From JANMCE01 sp963791625 (GTDB lineage Bacteria; Actinomycetota; Acidimicrobiia; Acidimicrobiales; Ilumatobacteraceae): a DNA stretch of 64,000 nt. Made by a program: the position numbers and the translations under genes. Below the pieces are notes generated by a model. It had not been told where the DNA came from. It ran no database searches and saw only the letters and a list, made by a program, of their open reading frames with translations. Positions 26,580-35,184 of this stretch are shown here, one piece after another (the stretch's first letter is position 1; each line of letters opens with the position of its first letter). The stretch covers positions 372,001 to 436,000 of the forward strand of contig CAWBTA010000006.1 in NCBI GenBank assembly GCA_963791625.1, given 5' to 3'.

Positions 26580-27697
26580 AGGTTGCGGTCAACCTTTTGT
26601 GGATGGTGCCGGGTGGTGTGGGCGGGTCGGAGGAATACGTCACCCGTCAGCTGAGCGCACTCGTCGATCAGCACCTCGATCAGCTCACCCTGTTTACGCT
26701 GCCCGAGTTCGCCGATGCTCACCCCGATCTGGCATTGCGCTGTCGCGTCGTCGCGGCGCCCGTCAGCGGTCAACGTCGTGAGCTGCGGGTGGCGGCCGAA
26801 CTGGGCTGGCTGAACCTGCAACTGCGCCGCGGTCGGTTCGACCTCGTGCACCACGCAGGCGGGACGGTTCCTCTCGGTTCGCCGGGCCCAACGGTGCTGA
26901 CCATCCATGACATCCAGTACTTGGTGTACCCCGACACATTTTCGTCGGTGAAGCTTGGCTACCTTCGACGTGCCGTGCCAGCTGCGGTGAAACGGGCTGC
27001 CATCATCGCGACCCCCAGCACGTTCGTGGCCGACACCCTCGCGCAGGCCTTTCACGTGCCGGCTGAGCGCCTCGTGGTGGTGCCGAATGCCCTTCCAAGC
27101 GAATCGGCGGCGACAACCCCGCCAGAAGCGCTACGGGCCACCTACGACCTGCCGGGGCCCATCGTGGTGTACCCGGCCATCACGTACCGCCACAAGAACC
27201 ACGCCACGCTTCTCGCGGCGATGGCTCCGTTGCTGCGGACCGAGTCAACGATGCGGCTGGTCCTGCTCGGCGGCGTCGGTCCGTGTGAAGACGAGATGCA
27301 GGCCACTGCCGCCACCCTCGGCATCACCAACAGCATCGTCCGCCCCGGTCGCATTCCCGCCGCCGATCGCGACGGTCTCTACGCCATGGCGAGCGTCATG
27401 GCGTTTCCGAGTCGCTACGAGGGCTTCGGTATCCCGGTTCTCGAAGCAATGGCGGCCGGTTGCCCGGTCGTCGCCTCAAACGTGACGGCCCTCCCCGAAG
27501 CCGTCGGGGACGCGGGCGTCTTGGTCGACCCCGACGACATCGCCGCGTGGACCGACGCCTTGCGTCGGGTGCTACACGATCCACTGGTTTCCGCCGATCT
27601 TCGTACTCGCGGCTACCGTCGAGCGGCTGCCTTTACGGCCGAGACCACTGCGGCTGCGCTGCGCCTTGCCTACACCAAAGCTGGAGAACACCGTTGA
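26576..27697 (+). CDS. Glycosyltransferase family 4 (GT-B)
   Basis: 373 residues from GTG 26576, which overlaps the previous stop. NLLWMVPGGVGGSEEYVTRQ is the N-terminal acceptor loop. ITYRHKNHATLLAAM, MAFPSRYEGFGIPVLEAMAA and GCPVVASNVTALPEAVGDAG form the donor site. It resembles the upstream enzyme and was probably generated by ancient duplication. Membrane-peripheral and cytoplasmic by family. Specificity unknown. Confidence 0.88.
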   Translation: MKVAVNLLWMVPGGVGGSEEYVTRQLSALVDQHLDQLTLFTLPEFADAHPDLALRCRVVAAPVSGQRRELRVAAELGWLNLQLRRGRFDLVHHAGGTVPLGSPGPTVLTIHDIQYLVYPDTFSSVKLGYLRRAVPAAVKRAAIIATPSTFVADTLAQAFHVPAERLVVVPNALPSESAATTPPEALRATYDLPGPIVVYPAITYRHKNHATLLAAMAPLLRTESTMRLVLLGGVGPCEDEMQATAATLGITNSIVRPGRIPAADRDGLYAMASVMAFPSRYEGFGIPVLEAMAAGCPVVASNVTALPEAVGDAGVLVDPDDIAAWTDALRRVLHDPLVSADLRTRGYRRAAAFTAETTAAALRLAYTKAGEHR

Positions 27698-28923
27698 AGC
27701 TCGCTGTCCTTTGTCCGCACTTCGCTCCCGATGCCGCGCCAACCGGCGAGGTCATCTCGCGCATTGTGCTCGAGCTGGCCGACCGGGGCCACGAACTGCA
27801 TGTGGTCACCGCGCTGCCCTGGTATGTGAACCACAAGGTCGATGCGCCGTGGGCCGGCAAGATGGTGCGGCGGGAAAAGACACAGTGGGGTTCGATCACG
27901 CGCGTCAATCCGTTCCCGACCGACAAGACATCTATCCCGCAGCGCGCCGCCGCGTTTGCAGCGTTCAGTGCTCTGGCCGGGTTGACTGGGCTGCGAGGCG
28001 GGAAGGTCGACGGCGTGCTGGCCATGTCACCACCACTTACCCTCGGGCTCACCGGTTGGGGGATGCACTTGGCCCGCCGCGGGCCACTGGTATTCAACAT
28101 CCAAGATGTCTTCCCCGACGTCGCGGTGGAACTCGGTGCTATCACCAACGAGCGGGTCATCTCGCTGGCGAAATGGTTGGAGCGGTTCAGCTACGAACGA
28201 GCCGACGCCGTCACCGTGCTGTCGGAAGACTTGCGGGACAATCTCATTGCCAAGGTCGGTCCGGCTCATCGCGACAAGATCCGGGTCATTCCGAACTTCG
28301 TCGACACCGTCGCCATAACCCCGAGTGATCGCATGACGAAATATCGTCAAGAACTCGGCATCGGTGACGAGACGGTGGTGCTGTACGCAGGCAACGTCGG
28401 GCTGTCGCAGTCGCTTGAGCTGGTGGCCCACGCGGCCCGCCAACTGCGCCACGACCCGTCGGTGGTGTTCGTCATCAACGGAGGCGGGTCGGGCCTTGAG
28501 CCGATCAAGGCGCAAACCGCCGATCTGCAAAATGTGCGCTTTGCTCCCTACCAGCCCCGAGAGCGGCTGGCCGAGGTGTTGGCCTCGGGCGATATCCACC
28601 TCGTGCCGCTCAAGAAGGGTCTGGCGCGCTCCAGCGTGCCGTCCAAGACGTACTCGGTCCTGGCGGCGGGTCGGCCGTTGCTCGCCAGCGTCGACGCCGG
28701 AACTGAGGTTGCCCGGGTCGTCGAGCGGGCGGCTTGCGGTATCGCAGTGCCGCCGGAGGACCCCGACGCCTTCCTCACCGGTCTCACATCGCTGCTGGCT
28801 GACGCGGAGGGCCGCGCCGCCATGGGTCAGCGGGGCCGGGCATTCGTCGAACAGTGGGCCTCTCCGGCTGCGGTAGCTGAGGCGTACGAGCAGCTTTTCG
28901 ATGAACTTCGTCACTACGGCTGA
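27694..28923 (+). CDS. Glycosyltransferase family 4, WbuB-like
   Basis: 409 residues. The TTG at 27694 overlaps the preceding TGA (TTGA); no ATG or GTG lies nearby, and the protein begins correctly with KLAVLCPHFAPDAAPTGEVI, so TTG is accepted. FNIQDVFPDVAVELG, VIPNFVDT, LYAGNVGLSQSLEL and VPSKTYSVLAAGRPLL match the WbuB/WcaI subfamily, often fucosyl- or N-acetyl-fucosaminyltransferases. With GDP-fucose genes nearby a fucosyltransferase is an attractive but unproven guess. Confidence 0.87.
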   Translation: MKLAVLCPHFAPDAAPTGEVISRIVLELADRGHELHVVTALPWYVNHKVDAPWAGKMVRREKTQWGSITRVNPFPTDKTSIPQRAAAFAAFSALAGLTGLRGGKVDGVLAMSPPLTLGLTGWGMHLARRGPLVFNIQDVFPDVAVELGAITNERVISLAKWLERFSYERADAVTVLSEDLRDNLIAKVGPAHRDKIRVIPNFVDTVAITPSDRMTKYRQELGIGDETVVLYAGNVGLSQSLELVAHAARQLRHDPSVVFVINGGGSGLEPIKAQTADLQNVRFAPYQPRERLAEVLASGDIHLVPLKKGLARSSVPSKTYSVLAAGRPLLASVDAGTEVARVVERAACGIAVPPEDPDAFLTGLTSLLADAEGRAAMGQRGRAFVEQWASPAAVAEAYEQLFDELRHYG

Positions 28924-28954
28924 GTGTGAACCCGCAGTTTTGGCCGGACTCGTA

Positions 28955-28960
28955 TAGAGT
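28955..28960 (+). promoter_or_regulatory. -10 element, leaderless promoter
   Basis: TAGAGT (within TATAGAGT) ends 9 nt before GTG 28970, and no ribosome-binding site intervenes. Confidence 0.4.
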
Positions 28961-28969
28961 CTTCCCCTC

Positions 28970-29815
28970 GTGGGCAAAGCATCGTCAGCTAAGAAAGTCG
29001 CCAAGGTCGCAGAGAGTGCACGCGGAGTAAAAGTCCGTGAGCCTCGGGGCAAGGTCTTTCCTGCCGCGCTCGCCACCGTCATCATCCTCGGCACCCTGCT
29101 CATTGCGTATTCGCGCCAGTCCAGCATTGCGAATGCGAGCACCAAGCCAACCATTGCTGACCACTGGCACGTGGCCTACGGCATCTACAACTGCGATAAG
29201 TGGCTCGACAACATCAAGAACGACAACGAGCAAAAGGACGCCAACGGCAACCTGACCGATGAGCTGTTCAAGGTCACAGGCATCCACACCCACGGCGACG
29301 GCGTGATTCACGTACACCCGTACGGCTCGGCCGGTACGGGTAAGAACGCCAAGCTCGGCACCTGGCTGAAGCTGGCGCCAATCAAGTTCACCGACACCAC
29401 CATGGTCCTGCCGGCCGAACTTGGATCGGCGACCATCAAGAACGGTGACAAGTGCGGCGACAAGCCGGGCTCATGGAAGGTGCTGGTGTGGGACGACGCC
29501 AAGACGGCGAAGACGACCGAACCAAAGAAGTATCTCACCTCCTTCAACGACATTCGCTTCACGGTCAACGGCATGGCCATCGCCATGGTCTTCAACGCCG
29601 ACGATCCGAATTTCGATTACAAGACGCTTGAGCCACCGTCGGCCGCAAACCTCGAGGCTCTCGGTGCCGCCGACTCGGCCACCGGAGCGCCAGTGACGAC
29701 CGTCGCCGGTGCTACCACGGTCGCCGGTGCTACCACGGTCGCCGGTGCTACCACGGTCGCCGGTGCTGAATCTTCAACATCGGTGGCGAGCAGCTCCTCT
29801 TCCGCCGCGGGCTGA
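28970..29815 (+). CDS. Uncharacterised single-pass membrane protein with His-rich motif and VAGATT repeats
   Basis: 281 residues from GTG 28970. A basic N-terminus (GKASSAKKVAKVAESARGVK) precedes one membrane helix (about 31-48, PAALATVIILGTLLIAY). The extracellular part has HWHVAYGIYNCDKWL and GIHTHGDGVIHVHPYGS. The clustered His and two Cys (YNCDKW, GDKCGDK) suggest metal binding or a disulfide. The tail is four VAGATT-type repeats, then a Ser-rich end. It overlaps the nucleotidyltransferase start (TGATG). I do not recognise the family; secretion or export of the glycan is only a contextual guess. Confidence 0.65.
   Translation: MGKASSAKKVAKVAESARGVKVREPRGKVFPAALATVIILGTLLIAYSRQSSIANASTKPTIADHWHVAYGIYNCDKWLDNIKNDNEQKDANGNLTDELFKVTGIHTHGDGVIHVHPYGSAGTGKNAKLGTWLKLAPIKFTDTTMVLPAELGSATIKNGDKCGDKPGSWKVLVWDDAKTAKTTEPKKYLTSFNDIRFTVNGMAIAMVFNADDPNFDYKTLEPPSAANLEALGAADSATGAPVTTVAGATTVAGATTVAGATTVAGAESSTSVASSSSSAAG
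29700..29766 (+). repeat. 18-bp tandem repeats inside a CDS
   Basis: About three and a half identical 18-bp units (GCCGGTGCTACCACGGTC) encode VAGATT repeats. Units lack any divergence, so the array is young or recently homogenised and prone to slippage in multiples of six codons. Confidence 0.85.
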
Positions 29816-30810
29816 TGAAGGCAGTCGTTCTCGTCGGAGGCTTCGGCACTCGTCTGCGTCCCCTCACGCTGACCACGCCGAAGCCGATGCTGCCCATCGG
29901 CCGCGTGCCCATGGTGGAGCGGATCGTCGAGCGACTCGTCGCCGGCGGAGTGGATGAAGTTGTGCTTGCACTTGGTTTCGGGTCGGACGCTTTCCAGGCC
30001 GCGTACCCCGATGGTCGCTGTGCCGGTGCTCGCTTGGTGTACGCCACCGAACCCGAGCCGCTCGACACAGCCGGCGCAGTGGCGTTCGCTGCTCGTTACG
30101 TCGGTATCGATGACACGTTCATCGTGGTGAACGGTGACATCCTCACTGACCTCGACGTGGCCGGCATGGTGGCCGCTCACCGAGCGAGCGGCGCCAGAGG
30201 GACGATCCATCTCACCGAGGTGGAAGACCCGAGCGCGTTCGGTGTGGCCGATCTCGACGGAACCCGCATTGCCCGCTTCGTCGAGAAGCCCGCCAAGGGC
30301 GAAGCACCGAGCAACCTGATCAACGCAGGTACCTATGTGCTGGAAGCATCGGTGCTCGACCTGGTGCCGGTCGGCGCACGGGTGTCCATCGAGCGGGAAG
30401 TGTTTCCGGTCCTTGCGGCCGAAGGTTCACTGGTCGGGCATTCCACCGACGACTACTGGCTCGATACCGGACGGCCCGAGCAGTACCTGCAGGCCAACAC
30501 CGATCTTGTCGCCGGCCGCCCCGGGGTCACCTCGCCCTCGTGCGTTCCTGCGGATGCGCACGTCGCCGATAGCGCCGATGTCACCGCCAGCATGATCGGC
30601 CACGGCTGTCACATCGGTGGCGAAGCCAAGGTCAGCGGTTCGGTGCTTCTGGACGATGTGATGGTCGGCCATGGTGCGAGCATCATGGGCTCGATTCTTG
30701 GTCGCGGTGCCAAGGTGGGAGCGGGTGCGTCGTTGCAGGGCGTCGTGCTCGGGGATGAAGCCGTCGTTGCCGATGGCGAGCATCTGGTGGATACGAAACG
30801 GCCAGCATGA
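29815..30810 (+). CDS. Sugar-1-phosphate nucleotidyltransferase (GDP-mannose pyrophosphorylase type)
   Basis: 331 residues; the ATG overlaps the preceding stop. AVVLVGGFGTRLRPLTLTTP is the nucleotidyltransferase signature; GDILTDLD the metal site; FVEKPAKGEAPSNLINAGTY the sugar site. C-terminal hexapeptide-like turns (SVLLDDVMVGHGASIMG) form a short beta-helix. The two-domain layout matches actinobacterial/eukaryotic-type mannose-1-phosphate guanylyltransferases rather than RfbA (no C-terminal helix of that family). With the phosphomannomutase at 54.7 kb it would supply GDP-mannose to Gmd. A dTDP-glucose role cannot be fully excluded. Confidence 0.8.
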   Translation: MKAVVLVGGFGTRLRPLTLTTPKPMLPIGRVPMVERIVERLVAGGVDEVVLALGFGSDAFQAAYPDGRCAGARLVYATEPEPLDTAGAVAFAARYVGIDDTFIVVNGDILTDLDVAGMVAAHRASGARGTIHLTEVEDPSAFGVADLDGTRIARFVEKPAKGEAPSNLINAGTYVLEASVLDLVPVGARVSIEREVFPVLAAEGSLVGHSTDDYWLDTGRPEQYLQANTDLVAGRPGVTSPSCVPADAHVADSADVTASMIGHGCHIGGEAKVSGSVLLDDVMVGHGASIMGSILGRGAKVGAGASLQGVVLGDEAVVADGEHLVDTKRPA

Positions 30811-31763
30811 AAGCGATGGTCACCGGTGGGGCAGGCTTCATCGGCTCCCACTTGGTCGACCGTTTGCTGGCCGAGGGCTACTCCGTCGACGTCATCGACG
30901 ATCTCAGCCACGGTTCACTAGCCAACGTGGCCGAGGCCCGCAATGAGCACACCGGGGCGTTCCGGTTCCACAACCTTGACGCCCGCTCGCCGGACCTCCT
31001 TGACCTGGTCGCACGCCGCACACCCGAGGTCATTTTCCACCTGGTCGACCTTCCCGAACACAACGATCGCAAATCGGTCGATGTGCTGGTCACCACATGC
31101 GTCAACGTGCTCGAAGCGGCCAAGGAACACGGCGTCGGCAAGGTCGTCGTCACCATCGACGCGCTGGCGCTTTACGGCAATCCGCTGGCCGCTGACCTGC
31201 CGCTGCGCGATGGCCAGCCAGCCGCGCCCACCACGTCACGCGGCATCGCCATGCGCACCATCATCGACCTCTGCAAGCTCTACCGAACGAAACACGCAGT
31301 CGAGTTCACCGTGATTGCGTTGGTCAACGTGTTCGGACCCCGCCAGCGCCCCGAGCGCGGCGTGGCGGCCGCGTTCGTGGAACGAGCCGCTCGCGGCCAG
31401 ACGGCCGAGGTGCACGGCGACGGTCGCCAGACGCGGGATTTCCTCTTCGTGGATGATGCGGTCGATGCCCTGGTGCGCTCCGCCAGTCGGGGAGGTGGGC
31501 TGGTGGTCAACGTGGGCACCGGCGTGCAGACCTCGGTGCGTCAACTCGAACGCATGGTGATGGGGCAGGCCCCCGTGGCCACCCGAGTTCCGGCTCGCAC
31601 CGACGACATCGCTCGGTTCGCCGTGTCGCCCGTACGCGCTCGCATCCATCTGGCGTGGGCGCCGTGGACGACGGTGGCCGACGGTATAGCCCGACTGACC
31701 TCGGCCCTACCCGACGTACGGCGAACGGAACCAGCCGGCGATGTCGACGAGGAATCGCGCTGA
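30807..31763 (+). CDS. NAD-dependent epimerase/dehydratase-like protein, catalytic Tyr/Lys missing
   Basis: 318 residues; ATGA overlap with the nucleotidyltransferase. AMVTGGAGFIGSHLVDRLL and the C-terminal VNVFGPRQRPERGVAAAF and GDGRQTRDFLFVDDAVDAL are standard extended-SDR motifs of the UDP-glucose epimerase/UXS group. Where YxxxK is expected (after a P-S/T turn) the sequence reads TTSRGIAMRTIID, with Arg and Met in the catalytic positions. It is therefore probably not a normal epimerase; it may bind nucleotide sugar or partner another SDR. Its last 57 nt overlap the convergent repeat-protein gene. Confidence 0.75.
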   Translation: MKAMVTGGAGFIGSHLVDRLLAEGYSVDVIDDLSHGSLANVAEARNEHTGAFRFHNLDARSPDLLDLVARRTPEVIFHLVDLPEHNDRKSVDVLVTTCVNVLEAAKEHGVGKVVVTIDALALYGNPLAADLPLRDGQPAAPTTSRGIAMRTIIDLCKLYRTKHAVEFTVIALVNVFGPRQRPERGVAAAFVERAARGQTAEVHGDGRQTRDFLFVDDAVDALVRSASRGGGLVVNVGTGVQTSVRQLERMVMGQAPVATRVPARTDDIARFAVSPVRARIHLAWAPWTTVADGIARLTSALPDVRRTEPAGDVDEESR

Positions 31764-32975
31764 CGTGTCGGTGTAAATCCCGACGCCGTTGTTCGCTCCG
31801 AGCCCTACCGTTACGGCGTTGGCCAGCACATCACCGCTGCCCAGGTTGAGTGACGACGACCCCGGTCGAGGTTGGCCATCGGGCCATACGGTGAAGTATC
31901 CGCTGCTCGACGCATCGAACGCCGTGAGGTTCAACGTGACGGCCGCAGCCGACAGCGGAACGCCCGCGGTGCCCGCTATGCCGAGATCCCATTCACGCGT
32001 GCGCTGGTCGAAGCCAGCGTTGCCGAGGATGACGCTCTGACGGGTGTCGAGCACGCGCTGGGCCGCGACGGGAACGAACCCACCAGCGACCGGCGATCCG
32101 GTCGTGTAGAAGCCCATGACGTCGACAATCACGTCGATCGGCGCCGACGCGTACAGCACGATCGCATTGCCGACACCGACGTGAGCAGTGACCTGATTGG
32201 CGACCGCAGCGTGGCGGCCGAAGTTGAGGCTGGACACATCGGCGAGGCTGTCGCCGTTACCAACAACCGTCAGGTAGCCCGACCCGTCAGGCGCAACAGC
32301 GGTGACATTGAGGACCACAGCGCCGACCGTACTGCCAGCCATGTCGACGCCAAGGTCAAGCGGTAACACTCGCGCCTCACCTGCGGCCATCTTGCGTCCG
32401 GCGCGAGAGTCAAGGACACGGGTGGGCGTGATGCCGAAGAACCCACCGCCCGATGTCGGAACCGCCCAGGTCTGGCCGGCCGCGTTGGTGGTGGTGGCCG
32501 GTGCGGCGTACCAGCCGACAACATCAATGATGAGGTGGGCGCTGGAGCTGCTGGCGACTGCGATCTGGCCGCCAGCCGATACGCCGACGGTGACGGCGTT
32601 GGCGATGGTCTGTTGGTTGTCGTAGTTGAGCACCGAGGTTGGCGGGCGGGCCTGATCGGCGGGCCACACGGCCAGATACCCGGCCCAGGGATCAACGACG
32701 GTGACGTTCAATGACACCGCCGCGGCCCCGGCCGGGACGCTGCCCCCGGTGACCGTGACCGCCCGGGCGACGTTGGGTTGCAGTGAGCCGCCCGCGGTGC
32801 GGGTATCGAGCACTCGTGACGGCGCGATAGGGACGAACCCTCCGGGACCCGGTTGCAGCACGACGCCGTCGGATTGCAGGGGCGTGACGAACGCGGATGC
32901 GCTGGACAAGGAGAGTAGAGGCGCGACAGCAAGCATCACAGCTACCGCCATCGCCTTCGTAGACCGCCGTGCCAC
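31707..32975 (-). CDS. Secreted protein of three beta-repeat domains
   Basis: 422 residues. Signal peptide (AMAVAVMLAVAPLLSLSSASA). Then three repeats of about 125 residues, each with a VLDTR-type opening (SRVLDTRTAGG, TRVLDSRAGRK, QRVLDTRQSVI), a central NLTA/NVTV strand followed by GYxxVWP or GYLTV, an xANAVT strand and a closing VDxxGWY/GFY. The same repeat occurs at 16.5-17.6 kb and behind the SpoIID domain at 37.6-40.0 kb. It is widespread in secreted proteins of Acidimicrobiia; a cell-wall or glycan-binding role is plausible but unproven. GTG start. Confidence 0.8.
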   Translation of the reverse strand: MARRSTKAMAVAVMLAVAPLLSLSSASAFVTPLQSDGVVLQPGPGGFVPIAPSRVLDTRTAGGSLQPNVARAVTVTGGSVPAGAAAVSLNVTVVDPWAGYLAVWPADQARPPTSVLNYDNQQTIANAVTVGVSAGGQIAVASSSSAHLIIDVVGWYAAPATTTNAAGQTWAVPTSGGGFFGITPTRVLDSRAGRKMAAGEARVLPLDLGVDMAGSTVGAVVLNVTAVAPDGSGYLTVVGNGDSLADVSSLNFGRHAAVANQVTAHVGVGNAIVLYASAPIDVIVDVMGFYTTGSPVAGGFVPVAAQRVLDTRQSVILGNAGFDQRTREWDLGIAGTAGVPLSAAAVTLNLTAFDASSSGYFTVWPDGQPRPGSSSLNLGSGDVLANAVTVGLGANNGVGIYTDTSARFLVDIAGWFRSPYVG

Positions 32976-33072
32976 CGTGACTACCTCGCTTGTCCGCGCC
33001 CGCGTAACGAATTTCCGTACCAGAAAAGCTTAGCGGGGTTTCCTCACGGAGAGTGCGGGAGCCAGGCACTTT

Positions 33073-34032
33073 CTATGAACGAGTCGCCCGAAGCGCCTGC
33101 CGGGCGACGTGCTCGGCCTTTGCGATGTCGCTCATGACCGTGTCGGTGACGAGTGGGCGCACACCGGCGGCCGCTACGGCGGCGGCCTCGTCGGCGTCGA
33201 CGGTGTCGATCATCAGCGTGCCGGCAATCTCGCCATAGAGCCTGGCGACCGATGCCTGATCGGACTGGAAACCCATCTCCACCAACAGGCGGTCGGCGGG
33301 ACCTTTGAGTGCTTTGCCGCCGACAATCGGCGAGATGGCCACGACGTCGTCGCGCCGAGTGCGCAACGCCTTTTCCAGCGACGGCAGTGCCCGCAACGGC
33401 CCGATGGATACCAGCGGATTCGACGGGGCGATCACCACGGTGTCGGCGCTTTGGATCGCGTGCAGCACGGCAGCAGGCACGGTGGCGGTGTCGGCGCCAG
33501 CGAAGCGCAACGATGTCACCGGCACGCTGTGGCGGTGACGCACGAAGTACTCCTGGAAGGAAATTTCGCCCAACTCCTCCACGGTCACCATGGTGCGGAC
33601 CGGGTCGTCCGACATCGGCAACATCGTCAGATCGAGATGCCAAGCACGGGCGATCTCGCCGGCCACCTGCGTCAACGTGGCTCCTTCACGGAGGCGATGG
33701 GTGCGGTACATGTGGGTGGCCAGATCCTGGTCGCCGAGCCCGAACCATGTGCCCGCCGCGGTGGAGTCGGCAGGCCGCACCGCCGTGAATCGGTCGAGGG
33801 CCTTGAGAGCTGTCCAGGTTTCATGAGCGAGACCCCAGCCTCGCTCGAGGTCGGTCGCCTCGGCGAGGGTGTAGGTGATGGTGTCGAGGTCGGGGCAGAT
33901 GGTGAGGCCGTGCATCTCGGTGTCATCCCCGGTGTTCACGATGGCGATGATGTCCTGCGGTGGCATCACTCGAATCAGCCCGCGCAGGAAGCGGGCGGCG
34001 CCCACCCCTCCACACAAAACAGTCATCGTCAT
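33073..34032 (-). CDS. cofD: 2-phospho-L-lactate (or phosphoenolpyruvate) transferase, F420 biosynthesis
   Basis: 319 residues from ATG 34032, which overlaps the stop of the upstream glycosyltransferase. TVLCGGVGAARFLRGLIRVM is the CofD N-terminal signature. IVNTGDDTEMHGLTICPDLD holds the conserved Asp residues for metal/Fo binding, and VIAPSNPLVSIGPL with AISPIVGGKALKGPAD completes it. The enzyme (FbiA in actinobacteria) transfers the phospho-lactyl/enolpyruvyl-guanosine moiety to Fo, so the organism makes coenzyme F420. Linkage to a glycosyltransferase is unusual and probably incidental. Confidence 0.93.
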   Translation of the reverse strand: MTMTVLCGGVGAARFLRGLIRVMPPQDIIAIVNTGDDTEMHGLTICPDLDTITYTLAEATDLERGWGLAHETWTALKALDRFTAVRPADSTAAGTWFGLGDQDLATHMYRTHRLREGATLTQVAGEIARAWHLDLTMLPMSDDPVRTMVTVEELGEISFQEYFVRHRHSVPVTSLRFAGADTATVPAAVLHAIQSADTVVIAPSNPLVSIGPLRALPSLEKALRTRRDDVVAISPIVGGKALKGPADRLLVEMGFQSDQASVARLYGEIAGTLMIDTVDADEAAAVAAAGVRPLVTDTVMSDIAKAEHVARQALRATRS

Positions 34033-35129
34033 CCGTGCTCGACCACCTCTCGATAAAGGGCCACCATTTCTTCGGTTGCCCGTGCCCATGAAAACAGCCC
34101 ACGTCGTTGTCGGCCGGCAGCGATGAGCCGCGGCCGTCTTACGTCATTGTCGTAGGCGTCCTGGAGTGCCCTCGCCAGCGCGTCGACGTTGGTCGGATCG
34201 ACGAGTAACGCCGCGTCGGCAGCCACTTCAGGAATCGCGCCTGCGGTCGATCCGACGATGGGAACGCCGTAATGCATTGCTTCGAGCAGCGGCAGCCCGA
34301 ACCCTTCATCGAGCGACGGGTAGGCGAACACCGTGGCGTTGGTGAACAACGCGGCCCGGGTGGCGTCGTCGACGTAACCGAGGGTCACGATGTTCTTCGC
34401 GGTGTTTGGATCAAGGGAGCGGGTGGCCCGCCGAATCGACTCGTCGTCGGCCCCGGGTGCGCCAGCCAGCACCAGTAGGCAGTCCTCGTTCCAGCGGTGC
34501 ATGAGACCAAAGGCCTCGATCAATCGCGGCAGGTTCTTGCGTGGTTCCCGTGTGCCGATCGACAGGATGTACTTCCGCTTCTTGAGCTGCTGTGGAAGCG
34601 GTCCGACGACCTGGTCGGGGTCGTAGGTGGGTCCGGGGTACACCACGCGAACCCGATCGGTGTGTAAGAGCGTTCGTACGTCGTTGGCGACCGCGTGGGA
34701 GATGGTGTGGACGAACGCACCGCGGTCGACGGCCCGACGAATCACGTCGCCGAACGTGCGCACGACCGGCAGCACCAACTCGGGCCGTTGAAACAAGGTG
34801 AGGTCATGCACGCTCACCAGGGTGGGAAGACCGGTCGGCGGCACGACATAGTTGGTGCCGTGCACCAAATCGGCGTCGTGCAGTGATCGGCGGGCCGTCG
34901 GCCAGTCGGTCTTGGCCCAGGCCGCCAGTGCGAGCCGGGCCGGATACTTCAGCCTTCGAGCACCGGGCGGGAGGTCGGCTCGATAGCTGAGCACGTACGG
35001 AATGACCGCCACATCCCGGCGGTCTCGCAGGTGGCGGGAAAGGTCCGCCGTGAACCGGCCGATGCCCGTTGGTGGGCCGACAAGCGACCCGACATCAAGG
35101 GCGACCGACAGAGTTCTGGTGTCGGACAT
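34029..35129 (-). CDS. Glycosyltransferase family 4 (GT-B)
   Basis: 366 residues from ATG 35129 (GAGGAG is directly adjacent; alternatively TACCGT 7 nt upstream marks a leaderless start). VALDVGSLVGPPTGIGRFTA, VHDLTLFQRPELV, IGTREPRKNLPRLIEAFGLM, FAYPSLDEGFGLPLLEAMHY and GAIPEVAADAALLVDP define the same mannosyl-/rhamnosyltransferase subgroup as 25497-26579. Divergent from gmd with a 55-bp gap; overlaps cofD by 4 nt. Confidence 0.88.
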   Translation of the reverse strand: MSDTRTLSVALDVGSLVGPPTGIGRFTADLSRHLRDRRDVAVIPYVLSYRADLPPGARRLKYPARLALAAWAKTDWPTARRSLHDADLVHGTNYVVPPTGLPTLVSVHDLTLFQRPELVLPVVRTFGDVIRRAVDRGAFVHTISHAVANDVRTLLHTDRVRVVYPGPTYDPDQVVGPLPQQLKKRKYILSIGTREPRKNLPRLIEAFGLMHRWNEDCLLVLAGAPGADDESIRRATRSLDPNTAKNIVTLGYVDDATRAALFTNATVFAYPSLDEGFGLPLLEAMHYGVPIVGSTAGAIPEVAADAALLVDPTNVDALARALQDAYDNDVRRPRLIAAGRQRRGLFSWARATEEMVALYREVVEHG

Positions 35130-35184
35130 CTCCTCAACGGTACCGCCCGCTACGGTTTGAACGGAACTTTGCTCAAGGAGACAA

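Noticed and set aside
29700..29766. Short CRISPR-like array
   Set aside because: Units of 18 bp directly abut without spacers and keep the reading frame; it is a coding tandem repeat.
33109..34056. A 315-codon open frame antisense to cofD
   Set aside because: No recognisable motif and a composition typical of shadow frames; cofD accounts for the region.
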